Shown here: one piece after another, positions 55,199-63,183 of the stretch
How the letters are laid out: every line of letters begins with the position of its first letter
How positions within the stretch are numbered: position 1 is the first letter of the stretch
NCBI GenBank assembly: GCA_023266115.1
Contig: JAHFRU010000002.1
Location: 236,925-300,924, forward strand
Reading direction: 5' to 3'
Length of the DNA: 64,000 bases
Origin: Gammaproteobacteria bacterium
GTDB taxonomy: Bacteria > Pseudomonadota > Gammaproteobacteria > VBWC01
Position numbers and translations under genes: made by a program
Notes under the pieces: generated by a model
Database searches by the model: none
What the model was told of the DNA's origin: nothing
The model's input: the letters and a program-made list of their open reading frames with translations, nothing else

Positions 55199-56938
55199 GT
55201 GAACGCGACATACAGACAAGGCCGCAGCGTATACCAACAGCAGCGCGCGGCTTTCTCGTGTCGCGTTTCACTGCTGTTGTTGCCGATACTGATCGCGCTC
55301 GGTGGCCATGCCTACGCCGGTCAGGACAGCGATGGTATACCCGACAACGCCGACAACTGTATCCTCATCCCCAACCCCGACCAGCGCGACACCGACGACG
55401 ACGGCGTCGGCAACGCCTGCGACCCCGACTTCAACAACGACGGCATCATCAACGCCCAGGACCGCAGCCTGCTCTACAACGCGTTCTACACCAGCGCCGT
55501 ACTCAACGACCTCAACGGCGACGGCTACGTCAACGTCGCCGACCTCGGCAGACTCTATTCGCGGTACAACCAGCCACCCGGCCCGACCGGAAGACAACCA
55601 CACATCACCGTCACCTCACCGGCCGACGGACAGATCACCGCCGAACCCGACGTCACCCTCACCGGCCGCCTCAACTTCCGCGCCGCCCTCACCATCAACA
55701 ACGCCCCGGTACCGCTCAACCCCGACAAGACCTTCAGCTACCTCGCCCCCCTGCAACCCGGACCCAACGCCTTCCAGCTGACCGCCACCAGCGTCACCGG
55801 CGCCACCACCCAGCAAGGCCTCAGCGTCACCTATGAACCGGCCGTCGTCACCATCAACGCCGCCCTCATCACCCTCGGCCCCGTCATCAACGGCCAGATC
55901 ACCATCACCGGCCAGGCCGGCAGCGTACCGGCAGGGACGCAAGTCACCATCACCAACTTCGACACCGGCGCGACCGTCACCGTCACCGCGAACAGTGATG
56001 GCAGCTTCAGCGCCACCCTCGCCGCACACGACGGCCACGCACTCGGCATCACCGCCACCGACGCCACCGGTGGCGGCGCCTCGGATACGATCAGCAAGCC
56101 GGTCGGGAATATTTTAAATCTGGCCATTACCGCGCCCATAAACGGTGACGTGCTTAACAGTGACCGCGTCACCGTTAGTGGTAGCTTTAATGGGCGGGCG
56201 AACGTTGGCATTGCCGTCAATGGAGTTGCGGCATGCATTGTGGGGACGGGGTTCTACGCGAACAACGTGCCGGTAGTAGCAGGACAGGCGGCGATAGAAG
56301 TGACCGGCGCCATCGCGGACGGTGTCACGGTCTCGGAGACGATTACCGTTACCGGAAGTGCGGCGACCGGCATCCGAACTGAAGTCGCGCCCGCCTGCGG
56401 TCTGGCGCCGCTTGATGTGTCGTTCGCAGTTGCCGATGTGGCGGGCTCGGGTATACAGAAAATTGATGTCGATTTCGATAATAACGGCACCATCGATTAC
56501 TCCAGCACCGATCCTGCGGCACCGATTGCGAACATATACCCGGCCGCAGGGATATATGAGGCCTCGGTCACCGTCACAGATGCAGTCGGAGCGGTGCATC
56601 AGAGCAACCACTATGTCGCAGCAGGCACCGTGACGGATATGGATGCAATGCTGCGCGGCATCTACAACGGAATGCTGGCGCGTCTGAGAATCGGCGCCAT
56701 AGACGGTGCACTGAACGTGCTAAATGGCGACGTCCGCGCAAAATACCGCAATGTATTCGAATCGCTGGGGCAGTCACTTGCGACGGTTGTCGATCAGCTC
56801 GGCACGATCGTCGACGGCACCATCTATCCGGAATTTGCGCAGTACATCATTGTGCAGGACAACAACGGCGAACAGCGGGCCTATTTCCTGGAATTCTTGC
56901 GGGGTGAGGACGGCGTCTGGCGTATTGCCGGCATGTAA
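55199..56938 (+). CDS. Secreted protein with thrombospondin type-3, dockerin and Ig-like regions
   Basis: A 579-residue exported protein. GTG 55199 follows GGGGTAGGGGA. A signal peptide ends near HAYAG (about residue 41). Then come one TSP type-3 repeat (42-75) and a type I dockerin (about 76-125: DFNNDGIINAQD and DLNGDGYVNVADLGRLYSRY), two calcium loops of the DxNxDGxxNxxD kind. Several Ig-like/PKD-like domains follow (SPADGQITAEPDVTLTG; PINGDVLNSDRVTVSGSF; DVDFDNNGTIDYSSTD). The C-terminal alpha domain ends in GEDGVWRIAGM. Codons at 55320-56080 strongly favour third-position C, unlike the neighbours. It leads the lipoprotein/phospholipase operon. Confidence 0.86.
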   Translation: MNATYRQGRSVYQQQRAAFSCRVSLLLLPILIALGGHAYAGQDSDGIPDNADNCILIPNPDQRDTDDDGVGNACDPDFNNDGIINAQDRSLLYNAFYTSAVLNDLNGDGYVNVADLGRLYSRYNQPPGPTGRQPHITVTSPADGQITAEPDVTLTGRLNFRAALTINNAPVPLNPDKTFSYLAPLQPGPNAFQLTATSVTGATTQQGLSVTYEPAVVTINAALITLGPVINGQITITGQAGSVPAGTQVTITNFDTGATVTVTANSDGSFSATLAAHDGHALGITATDATGGGASDTISKPVGNILNLAITAPINGDVLNSDRVTVSGSFNGRANVGIAVNGVAACIVGTGFYANNVPVVAGQAAIEVTGAIADGVTVSETITVTGSAATGIRTEVAPACGLAPLDVSFAVADVAGSGIQKIDVDFDNNGTIDYSSTDPAAPIANIYPAAGIYEASVTVTDAVGAVHQSNHYVAAGTVTDMDAMLRGIYNGMLARLRIGAIDGALNVLNGDVRAKYRNVFESLGQSLATVVDQLGTIVDGTIYPEFAQYIIVQDNNGEQRAYFLEFLRGEDGVWRIAGM

Positions 56939-56953
56939 ACGGATGAAGAGCAG

Positions 56954-57560
56954 ATGAAAAAATGGATTGCAGTAACGGTGTTTTTGGCGGCACTGGTCGG
57001 CTGCGGCATGGTCGGCGGGCCGGTGAGTGGCGTGGTACTCGATGCCGAGACCAAGAAACCGATCGAGGGCGCGTATGTGGTTGCCCAATGGTCCGGCTCG
57101 TCATCGGTCAGTATTGCCGAAAGCCAGACCGTGTGTATCTACACTGACATGGCGAAGACCGATGAGAAGGGGCGTTTTTTTTCGTGTCCCGATGTGGTTT
57201 TTCGAGAAGCCGGGGGTTTCACAGGACCAGCTTTACATTGTGATTTACAAGGCGGGATACGAGGAGGTCTGGCCGAGAGATGACAGCCAGCTTTTCATGA
57301 AAGCCTCAAAGCCGGATGTTAAAGGACGTCTTGATGTGATGAGATCCGTCGTCAGCCGCACGAGTTGCAGAGGTAACGACAAGGCCATGCTCAGACTGTA
57401 TCCGCTAATGGTGGGTTTGTACGAAGAGTCGCTAAGCCTTGCCGGCGGGAAATATGACAAGAATATTGTCGAGTCTTTTTTGCAAAGAAAAGAAGGGATG
57501 GAGATTGGAGCAGACCGCGCTTATAAACAGCATTTGGAACGGCTATCCGTAAACAAATGA
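56954..57560 (+). pseudogene. Lipoprotein, unit 1 (frameshifted at a T8 run)
   Basis: The first of three related lipoproteins. MKKWIAVTVFLAALVGC gives a lipobox with Cys17, followed by GGPVSGVVLDAETKKPIEGA, a carboxypeptidase-regulatory-like beta fold. At 57175-57182 eight T bases shift the frame, giving a stop at 57281-57283. In units 2 and 3 the same place has four T bases. One T fewer (seven) would restore the frame and give GRFFRVPMWFFEKPG followed by a normal C-terminus (YIVIYKAGYEEVWPRD ... RLSVNK) ending at 57560. It may be a true pseudogene, a phase-variable gene or a sequencing error. Confidence 0.8.
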
Positions 57561-58069
57561 ATCGGAAGTATTACTCAATACCCAGTGCATTATTGCTCTT
57601 GTTGGCAGCAGCGCCGCTGCGCGCGTACGAGCTGGCTACACACGGCATGCTGACCTACAAGGCCTATCAACGTAGCGTACTGGCGAACCCGGATTATCAG
57701 GATATATTGGGAATCGAAAATGGGAATAACCCATTTGGAGAAAGTTACTACGATATCGATTTGTTGAACTGGACTAATGCAGAGGAAGAGATATTCAGCA
57801 GGAAGCAAGATACTTTTGAGCAAAAGAAGATTCGTGTTGACTTGTCTAAAATTATTGGTCCTATGTGTTCTTTGTCCATAAAAGGCTGGCTAATGACCGG
57901 AGCGATCCGTGAAGATGACAACACCAACGCGGATAACGGCCAGCCGGTTAACGACCCGCATGACGAAAATGCCAACCTTGAGCGACCGCTACACCATTTT
58001 TACAATCCGGAACGCACGTTCAACATGAAACCAGGGACGATAATTAGCAAATGGACGGTAAACGCATGA
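57557..58069 (+). CDS. Phospholipase C-like protein, unit 1 (truncated)
   Basis: A 170-residue fragment. Signal peptide (LLLLLAAAPLRA) then YELATHGMLTYKAYQRSVLA, as in the full-length enzyme at 60127. It keeps the first part of the domain (GWLMTGAIREDDN, NDPHDENANLERPLHHFYNP), then departs into ERTFNMKPGTIISKWTVNA and stops. The catalytic GDVVHLVEDMAQPQHTR block is missing, so enzymatic activity is unlikely. Its ATG overlaps the end of lipoprotein 1 by four bases; its last codons carry the leader of lipoprotein 2. Confidence 0.75.
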   Translation: MNRKYYSIPSALLLLLAAAPLRAYELATHGMLTYKAYQRSVLANPDYQDILGIENGNNPFGESYYDIDLLNWTNAEEEIFSRKQDTFEQKKIRVDLSKIIGPMCSLSIKGWLMTGAIREDDNTNADNGQPVNDPHDENANLERPLHHFYNPERTFNMKPGTIISKWTVNA

Positions 58070-58653
58070 TCAAATGGATGGCAACAGGCTTGATACTTTT
58101 ATCGCTAACCTCCTGCGGCATGGTTGGTGGTCCAGAGAGCGGCGTGGTCCTCGATGCCGAGACCAAACAACCGATCGAGGGTGCATACGTCGTCGCCAAA
58201 TGGTTGGGGTCGTCATCGGTCAGTATTGCCGAAAGGCAGACCGTGTGTATTTACACAGACATGGCAAAGACAGACGAGAAAGGCCGTTTTCGCATCCCCA
58301 TGTGGTTTTTCGAGAAGCCGGGGATTGCTACGAGCCAATTTTATATTGTGATCTATAAGGCGGGATACGAAGAGGTCAGGCCGAGAGACGGCGAGCAATT
58401 TCTTCTGAAGGCATCGAAGCCGAATATTCACGAGCGTCTTCATGTAATGAATTCGGTCGTAAGCCAAACGAGTTGTTCAGGTAATGATAAAGCAGCGACC
58501 AGTCTATATCCGTTAATGGTTGCGTTGTATGAGGAATCGCTTAGCCTTGCCGGTGGTAGATATGACAAGGATATCGTTGAGTGGTTTTTGTATGAGAAAG
58601 AGATACTCGAGATAGGTGAGGAGCGCGCTTTCAAAAGGCATTTGGCACGGTGA
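58066..58653 (+). CDS. Lipoprotein, unit 2
   Basis: A 195-residue intact lipoprotein. MIKWMATGLILLSLTSC places the lipidated residue at Cys17. The mature part shares GVVLDAETKQPIEGAYVVAK, SSSVSIAERQTVCIYTDMAK and GRFRIPMWFFEKPG with units 1 and 3, and ends with a helical tail (LYEESLSLAGGRYDKDIVEW). The ATG at 58066 is just inside the end of the truncated unit-1 enzyme gene; an upstream in-frame ATG at 58051 is less likely. The gene is coupled to the next by a GTGA overlap. The function is unknown; it may protect against, or present, the adjacent enzyme. Confidence 0.8.
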   Translation: MIKWMATGLILLSLTSCGMVGGPESGVVLDAETKQPIEGAYVVAKWLGSSSVSIAERQTVCIYTDMAKTDEKGRFRIPMWFFEKPGIATSQFYIVIYKAGYEEVRPRDGEQFLLKASKPNIHERLHVMNSVVSQTSCSGNDKAATSLYPLMVALYEESLSLAGGRYDKDIVEWFLYEKEILEIGEERAFKRHLAR

Positions 58654-59534
58654 TCTGTAAGCATACGAACAATAAATATTGCTCAGTGTTTGGCGCGTTA
58701 TTGCTTTCGTTAACAGCAATGCCGCTACACGCGTACGAGCTCGCTACGCACGGCATGCTGACATACAAGGCCTATCAGTGTACCGTGCTGGCCGATCCAG
58801 GGTTTCAGGATATTTTGGGAATCGAAAATGGAAAAACGCCGTTTGGAGATGATTTCTACGATGTCCGTTTGTTGAACTGGGCAATCACTGGCGAAGACAT
58901 CTTTAGTAGAAAACAAGATACTTTTGAGCGGCGAATTATTAGTACGAGACTTAAAGAAAGTATTGGCGCAATTGAGCCATCTTCTATAGAAGGCTGGCTA
59001 ATGACCGGAGCGATCCGGGAAGACGACAATACCAAATCGGATAACGGCCAGCCCGTCAACGACCCGCATGACGAAAATGCCAACCTTGAGCGACCGCTAT
59101 ACCACTTTTACGATCCGGTCGACCCGCTCAACCGTGGAAGCGCGCTGTATGTCGGGTGTCCGTTCTATGCACAATATAATTGCGTGAGGCAGTACGCCCC
59201 GGACCTGCGGAGCGCCCCGGACTGGGCCATTGGAACGCTGGATGCGTTTACCTGGATGAATGAACCCGAAAGCGGGCGGCGCAACCACTTCACCCTATTC
59301 GACGCCCGTGAAGCGCTCTATCGGGCGCTGACCGGCCACAAAAAGGCAGGAGCTGAGGCCGCCACCACCAGTGAAGAGCGCAATGCCTACTGGGCGACGA
59401 CCTTTCGTGCTCTGGGCGATGTCGTGCATCTGGTCGAAGACATGGCGCAACCGCAGCATACGCGAGATGACCCGCAGCGAATCCCGGAAGAGATATCAAG
59501 GAAGACCATAAGCAAGAGGGTGGTAAACGCATGA
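58650..59534 (+). CDS. Phospholipase C-like protein, unit 2 (C-terminally truncated)
   Basis: A 294-residue protein starting at GTG 58650. Signal peptide (LLLSLTAMPLHA), then YELATHGMLTYKAYQCTVLA, the PLYHFYDPVDPLNRGSALYV segment, APDWAIGTLDAFTWMNEPES, and the core FRALGDVVHLVEDMAQPQHT. It ends in RIPEEISRKTISKRVVNA instead of continuing as the full-length copy (HAGLPASLVGGGHKSMYEAY). Zinc ligands in the visible half are retained. The tail and the next lipoprotein share the leader bases GGTAAACGCATGATCAAATG with unit 1. Confidence 0.78.
   Translation: MICKHTNNKYCSVFGALLLSLTAMPLHAYELATHGMLTYKAYQCTVLADPGFQDILGIENGKTPFGDDFYDVRLLNWAITGEDIFSRKQDTFERRIISTRLKESIGAIEPSSIEGWLMTGAIREDDNTKSDNGQPVNDPHDENANLERPLYHFYDPVDPLNRGSALYVGCPFYAQYNCVRQYAPDLRSAPDWAIGTLDAFTWMNEPESGRRNHFTLFDAREALYRALTGHKKAGAEAATTSEERNAYWATTFRALGDVVHLVEDMAQPQHTRDDPQRIPEEISRKTISKRVVNA
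59211..59461 (+). repeat. Near-identical internal repeat, member 1 (with 60628-60878)
   Basis: A 251-base stretch of unit 2 that pairs with 60628-60878 at a constant offset of 1,417 bases. By eye only two bases differ (gccgcc/gtcgcc and agtgaa/agggaa, near 59356-59372). The adjacent coding sequence on the left is far more diverged. The region encodes the catalytic half of the phospholipase-like domain. Confidence 0.85.
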
Positions 59535-60130
59535 TCAAATGGACAGTAGCAGGCCTGATGCTCATTTCCCTGACCTCCTGCGGTATGGTCGGTGGGCCCG
59601 TGAGTGGTGTAGTGGTCGATGCCGAAACCAGGCAGCCGATTGAGGGCGCGTATGTGGTCGCCCAATGGTCCGGATCGTCATCGGTCAGCATTGCCGAGAG
59701 CCAGACCGTGTGTATCTACACCGACATGGCGAAGACCGATGAGAAGGGACGTTTTCGTATTCCGATGTGGTTTTTCCAGAAACCTGGGATCACCGGTCAG
59801 CGGCAGAATGTTGAGATATACAAGCCAGGTTACTTGCCGGAAACAGGCTCCAGAAGTGATGAGTACGGTATATCCACCTCGCAGAGCAGTATAAACGAAC
59901 GCGTCGATTACATGATGGCAGTAAGAGGGAGGGCTACATGCAGAGGCAACGAAGAGCCCGAAAAGAACCTGCTCGCGCTGATTAACGCACTATATGAAGA
60001 ATCAAAAGCTTTGGCTGGAGTGGAATACGATAGCAACATTGTCGAGCCATTCTTGTACTCGAAAGAGGAGTTGATTTTTGGGTATACCCGGGCTCAGGAA
60101 TTACGCAAAAAGAGATGGTCTAGTCAGTGA
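59531..60130 (+). CDS. Lipoprotein, unit 3
   Basis: A 199-residue intact lipoprotein. MIKWTVAGLMLISLTSC gives Cys17. It shares GVVVDAETRQPIEGAYVVAQ, SSSVSIAESQTVCIYTDMAK and GRFRIPMWFFQKPG with the other two, then diverges (NVEIYKPGYLPETGSRSDEY, ending ELRKKRWSSQ). The head is closer to unit 1 than to unit 2, whereas the tail differs from both, so the copies look like mosaics. The stop overlaps the next start as GTGA. It is the partner of the full-length enzyme. Confidence 0.82.
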   Translation: MIKWTVAGLMLISLTSCGMVGGPVSGVVVDAETRQPIEGAYVVAQWSGSSSVSIAESQTVCIYTDMAKTDEKGRFRIPMWFFQKPGITGQRQNVEIYKPGYLPETGSRSDEYGISTSQSSINERVDYMMAVRGRATCRGNEEPEKNLLALINALYEESKALAGVEYDSNIVEPFLYSKEELIFGYTRAQELRKKRWSSQ

Positions 60131-63100
60131 TACGAGGACGCTTGAAAATTGTTATCGCGGTGATTTTACTGGCTGCGGTTGGAGAGCCAGTATCAGCCTA
60201 TGAGTTGGTGACCCATGGATTGCTGACATATGAAGCGTTCGGCCGAAGTGTGTTATCCGATGCCGGATTACTCGAAAAATTGGGAGTAGAAAACGGTAAG
60301 GCTCCTTTTGGTGATGAATATTACGACAACAGTTCGCAAGAGGAAATTGTCCGCCGCCAAGAAAGATTCGAGACGCAGATTATCGAGAAAGAGCTGAAAA
60401 TCGAATCCAGCTTTTCTATTGATGGCTGGCTTATGGCGGGAGCTATCCGGGAGGACGACTACGAAGGTCATCCGAGTCGAGACCCGCATGGTGAGAACGC
60501 GGAGTTACGTCGACCGTTGTACCACTTTTACGATCCAGTCGACCCGCTCAACCGTGGAAGTGCACTTTTTGTTGAGTGTCCACTCAATGCGCAAAATTGC
60601 GTGAAGCGGTACGCTCCTGACCTACGGAGCGCCCCGGACTGGGCCATTGGAACGCTGGATGCGTTTACCTGGATGAATGAACCCGAAAGCGGGCGGCGCA
60701 ACCACTTCACCCTATTCGACGCCCGTGAAGCGCTCTATCGGGCGCTGACCGGCCACAAAAAGGCAGGAGCTGAGGTCGCCACCACCAGGGAAGAGCGCAA
60801 TGCCTACTGGGCGACGACCTTTCGTGCTCTGGGCGATGTCGTGCATCTGGTCGAAGACATGGCGCAACCGCAGCATACACGGAATGATCCGCATGCCGGA
60901 CTGCCGGCATCTCTGGTTGGCGGCGGTCACAAGAGCATGTATGAGGCATATATCGAGGCGCGCGCCACTACGGCTAGAGGATTCGGGGTTGATGGCGCAT
61001 CCATAGCGCATGCTGAGCCGTTAAATACGATAATAGGCGCCGGTTATCCAATCCCGGCGTTCGACAAATACAGCGATTACTGGAGTACGCGCGGTACGAT
61101 GCAGGGCCTGGCCGATTACAGCAATCGCGGATTTTTCACGGCGGGAAGGAATCTGAGCGATCCGCCGGACGTCAATTACTATCCCGAGCCACCGCGTGAC
61201 TCCGCTGACGCGTCCTACGTTGTCGATGACATGGTATTGGCGCTGCCCGGGAACCCGAAATCCCGAATGCTGCGCCGGGCGGTTCCCGACGCACTTACCG
61301 GATCATCGACGGAGGTGCGATTGACGGTGGAGAGTGTCTGGGACCCTCATAGAAGCACGTCTTCGCTAAATCATTATATCTACGACGATATGGCTGCGCT
61401 GTTACTTCCCCGCGCGGTCGCCTACAGCGCCGGCATCATCAACTATTTCTTCCGCGGCAAGCTGGACATCGAGATCGAGACCAGCACCTCGTCGACGATC
61501 GCGTTGAAGTTCAGCAACCGGACGGTGCGTGACAGCATCTACGGCACAGACTCCTTTGGTCAGGCCGGTACACTCATCGTCACCTACGAGTACGAAGACA
61601 ACACCGGCGAGAAGATATTCGGCACATCCACCGCGCAAGTGGCGATCGGCGGGGAAACCGAGATCAAGCCCAACGAAAGCTCGAACGACAGCTACACCTT
61701 CAGCTACGACAACCCGATCCCGGCCGACGCAAAGAAACTCCGGGTGCGCCTGATCTTCCGCGGCAAGCTGGGCAACGAAGACGACGCCATCGCAATCGGC
61801 ATGCTCGACGTGCCGCTATCCGGCGGATTTATTGTGACGCCGAACTATCTGCCCGCCGACGGCATCGCAGGCACGCGGCACATCTATATCGACGAAACGA
61901 CAGGAGCGTGGGCAGTCAGCGAACAGACCGGCCTGACCGCCGGCAACATCGACTGGAAGGGCTGGTACGAAAATGGCGCGCCGACGCGCGTGCTGTCGTG
62001 GGAAGGCCCGGTATCGCGCTACTTCGTCGACCGCGTGCAGGGCTGGCCGTTTACTCCAAATATCTATCAGGATGGCACCCTGTACTCGGTAGCGCCATGC
62101 GAAGTGGAGGGGGCAGCGCTTGCCAGGGATGCGGCGAACGCCGAGTGGATCATGGTGATCTGTCATGACGACGTTTCCGATCTGGTCTACCGGCGCCCCA
62201 ACACGCTGAATCTGTCGCCCGATCTGTATAACGCCGACACCGCACCGCAAGGCTGGCAGCTGATCGCCTCCGTACCGCTGGCGGAGAACCTCGCCTACAA
62301 AAACAGCGCATGGTTTTTCAACGGCAGTGGAACCGAAGCGCAGACACTGCGCTTTACATACGAAACGGTGGTGTTAAACGGCATCCCGCGTTCGGTGATC
62401 GTGATGGATCGCTACAAGCTGTCAATCAGCGGTGCGCAGGTGGCCAGTATTGAGAATCTTGGCGGCGATCGGGGGTTCACTGCGGCGTCAGTCATCGCCG
62501 TCGACTATCGCGACAACACCGAGACGCTTCTGCGGTTGAGTGCCGGCGACTGGTTAACAGTCGATGGCAACCGGGTATTCAGCGCAGAAGAAATCAACGC
62601 TTACTGTTACGGGAATCTGGATCCAGGGCCAGGCGGCAGTTGTTTCGAGAGTTCCACGTTTGCGAATTCCACTTCATTGAATAACGGAATCTATGCCGGC
62701 GACTATCTCGGCGACGGGACGCCCGGCTGGGTAATGGCGCATGTGTATTACATTGATTTGCGTGAGGGTGTATTTGCCTACAGTCTGTCGCATCCAAACT
62801 ACAACTACGCTTTGTTCTCCGGAAACTATCGTGTGCGTCACGGAACATCCACGATGGATACCGGCGTTTTTACACTGGCCCAGCCGGACACCCTCGGCGA
62901 TGTGTATGCGCCGTCCGGATACGCATCCTACAATTTCATGGGTGTTTATAAATACGGTAGATTCTTCTCGCCAGGTTTCGCGCCGATGGCTCAGGGCAGT
63001 TGGGCAGTCGACCGGGCACACAACCTGTTTGTGTCCGAAGGTAATAGTTTTCACACATACAACTATCTGACCGCGGGCAATCCAGCCGACGCGGTTAACG

Positions 63101-63144
63101 TCACCGGCGAGGCGCTGACCTTCCTCCCGGTGTATCCGAGATGA
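60127..63144 (+). CDS. Full-length secreted phospholipase C/P1-nuclease-like protein with large C-terminal region
   Basis: A 1,005-residue exported protein starting at GTG 60127. Signal peptide (IVIAVILLAAVGEPVSA) then YELVTHGLLTYEAFGRSVLS (His30). Zinc-dependent phospholipase C/P1-nuclease-like features follow: DPHGENAELRRPLYHFYDP, the conserved FRALGDVVHLVEDMAQPQHT with RNDPHAG, and HKSMYEAYIEA. After about residue 430 a beta-rich region (FSYDNPIPADAKKLRVRLIF; GWYENGAPTRVLSWEGPVSR) of unknown type fills the C-terminus. Only this copy of three is complete. It is coupled to lipoprotein unit 3 by GTGA. Substrate and target are unknown. Confidence 0.78.
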   Translation: MIRGRLKIVIAVILLAAVGEPVSAYELVTHGLLTYEAFGRSVLSDAGLLEKLGVENGKAPFGDEYYDNSSQEEIVRRQERFETQIIEKELKIESSFSIDGWLMAGAIREDDYEGHPSRDPHGENAELRRPLYHFYDPVDPLNRGSALFVECPLNAQNCVKRYAPDLRSAPDWAIGTLDAFTWMNEPESGRRNHFTLFDAREALYRALTGHKKAGAEVATTREERNAYWATTFRALGDVVHLVEDMAQPQHTRNDPHAGLPASLVGGGHKSMYEAYIEARATTARGFGVDGASIAHAEPLNTIIGAGYPIPAFDKYSDYWSTRGTMQGLADYSNRGFFTAGRNLSDPPDVNYYPEPPRDSADASYVVDDMVLALPGNPKSRMLRRAVPDALTGSSTEVRLTVESVWDPHRSTSSLNHYIYDDMAALLLPRAVAYSAGIINYFFRGKLDIEIETSTSSTIALKFSNRTVRDSIYGTDSFGQAGTLIVTYEYEDNTGEKIFGTSTAQVAIGGETEIKPNESSNDSYTFSYDNPIPADAKKLRVRLIFRGKLGNEDDAIAIGMLDVPLSGGFIVTPNYLPADGIAGTRHIYIDETTGAWAVSEQTGLTAGNIDWKGWYENGAPTRVLSWEGPVSRYFVDRVQGWPFTPNIYQDGTLYSVAPCEVEGAALARDAANAEWIMVICHDDVSDLVYRRPNTLNLSPDLYNADTAPQGWQLIASVPLAENLAYKNSAWFFNGSGTEAQTLRFTYETVVLNGIPRSVIVMDRYKLSISGAQVASIENLGGDRGFTAASVIAVDYRDNTETLLRLSAGDWLTVDGNRVFSAEEINAYCYGNLDPGPGGSCFESSTFANSTSLNNGIYAGDYLGDGTPGWVMAHVYYIDLREGVFAYSLSHPNYNYALFSGNYRVRHGTSTMDTGVFTLAQPDTLGDVYAPSGYASYNFMGVYKYGRFFSPGFAPMAQGSWAVDRAHNLFVSEGNSFHTYNYLTAGNPADAVNVTGEALTFLPVYPR
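60628..60878 (+). repeat. Near-identical internal repeat, member 2 (with 59211-59461)
   Basis: The second member of the 251-base near-identical pair, in the full-length gene. The two members end at the same point (CCGCAGCATAC), after which the sequences diverge. Confidence 0.85.
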
Positions 63145-63183
63145 ATGTGGTAGGGCGCTGATGGTTTTTACTGGGAAATTGCT

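Noticed and set aside
59387..60949. Similar antisense frames at 59387-59691 and 60707-60949
   Set aside because: They simply mirror the 251-base near-identical block of the sense genes.
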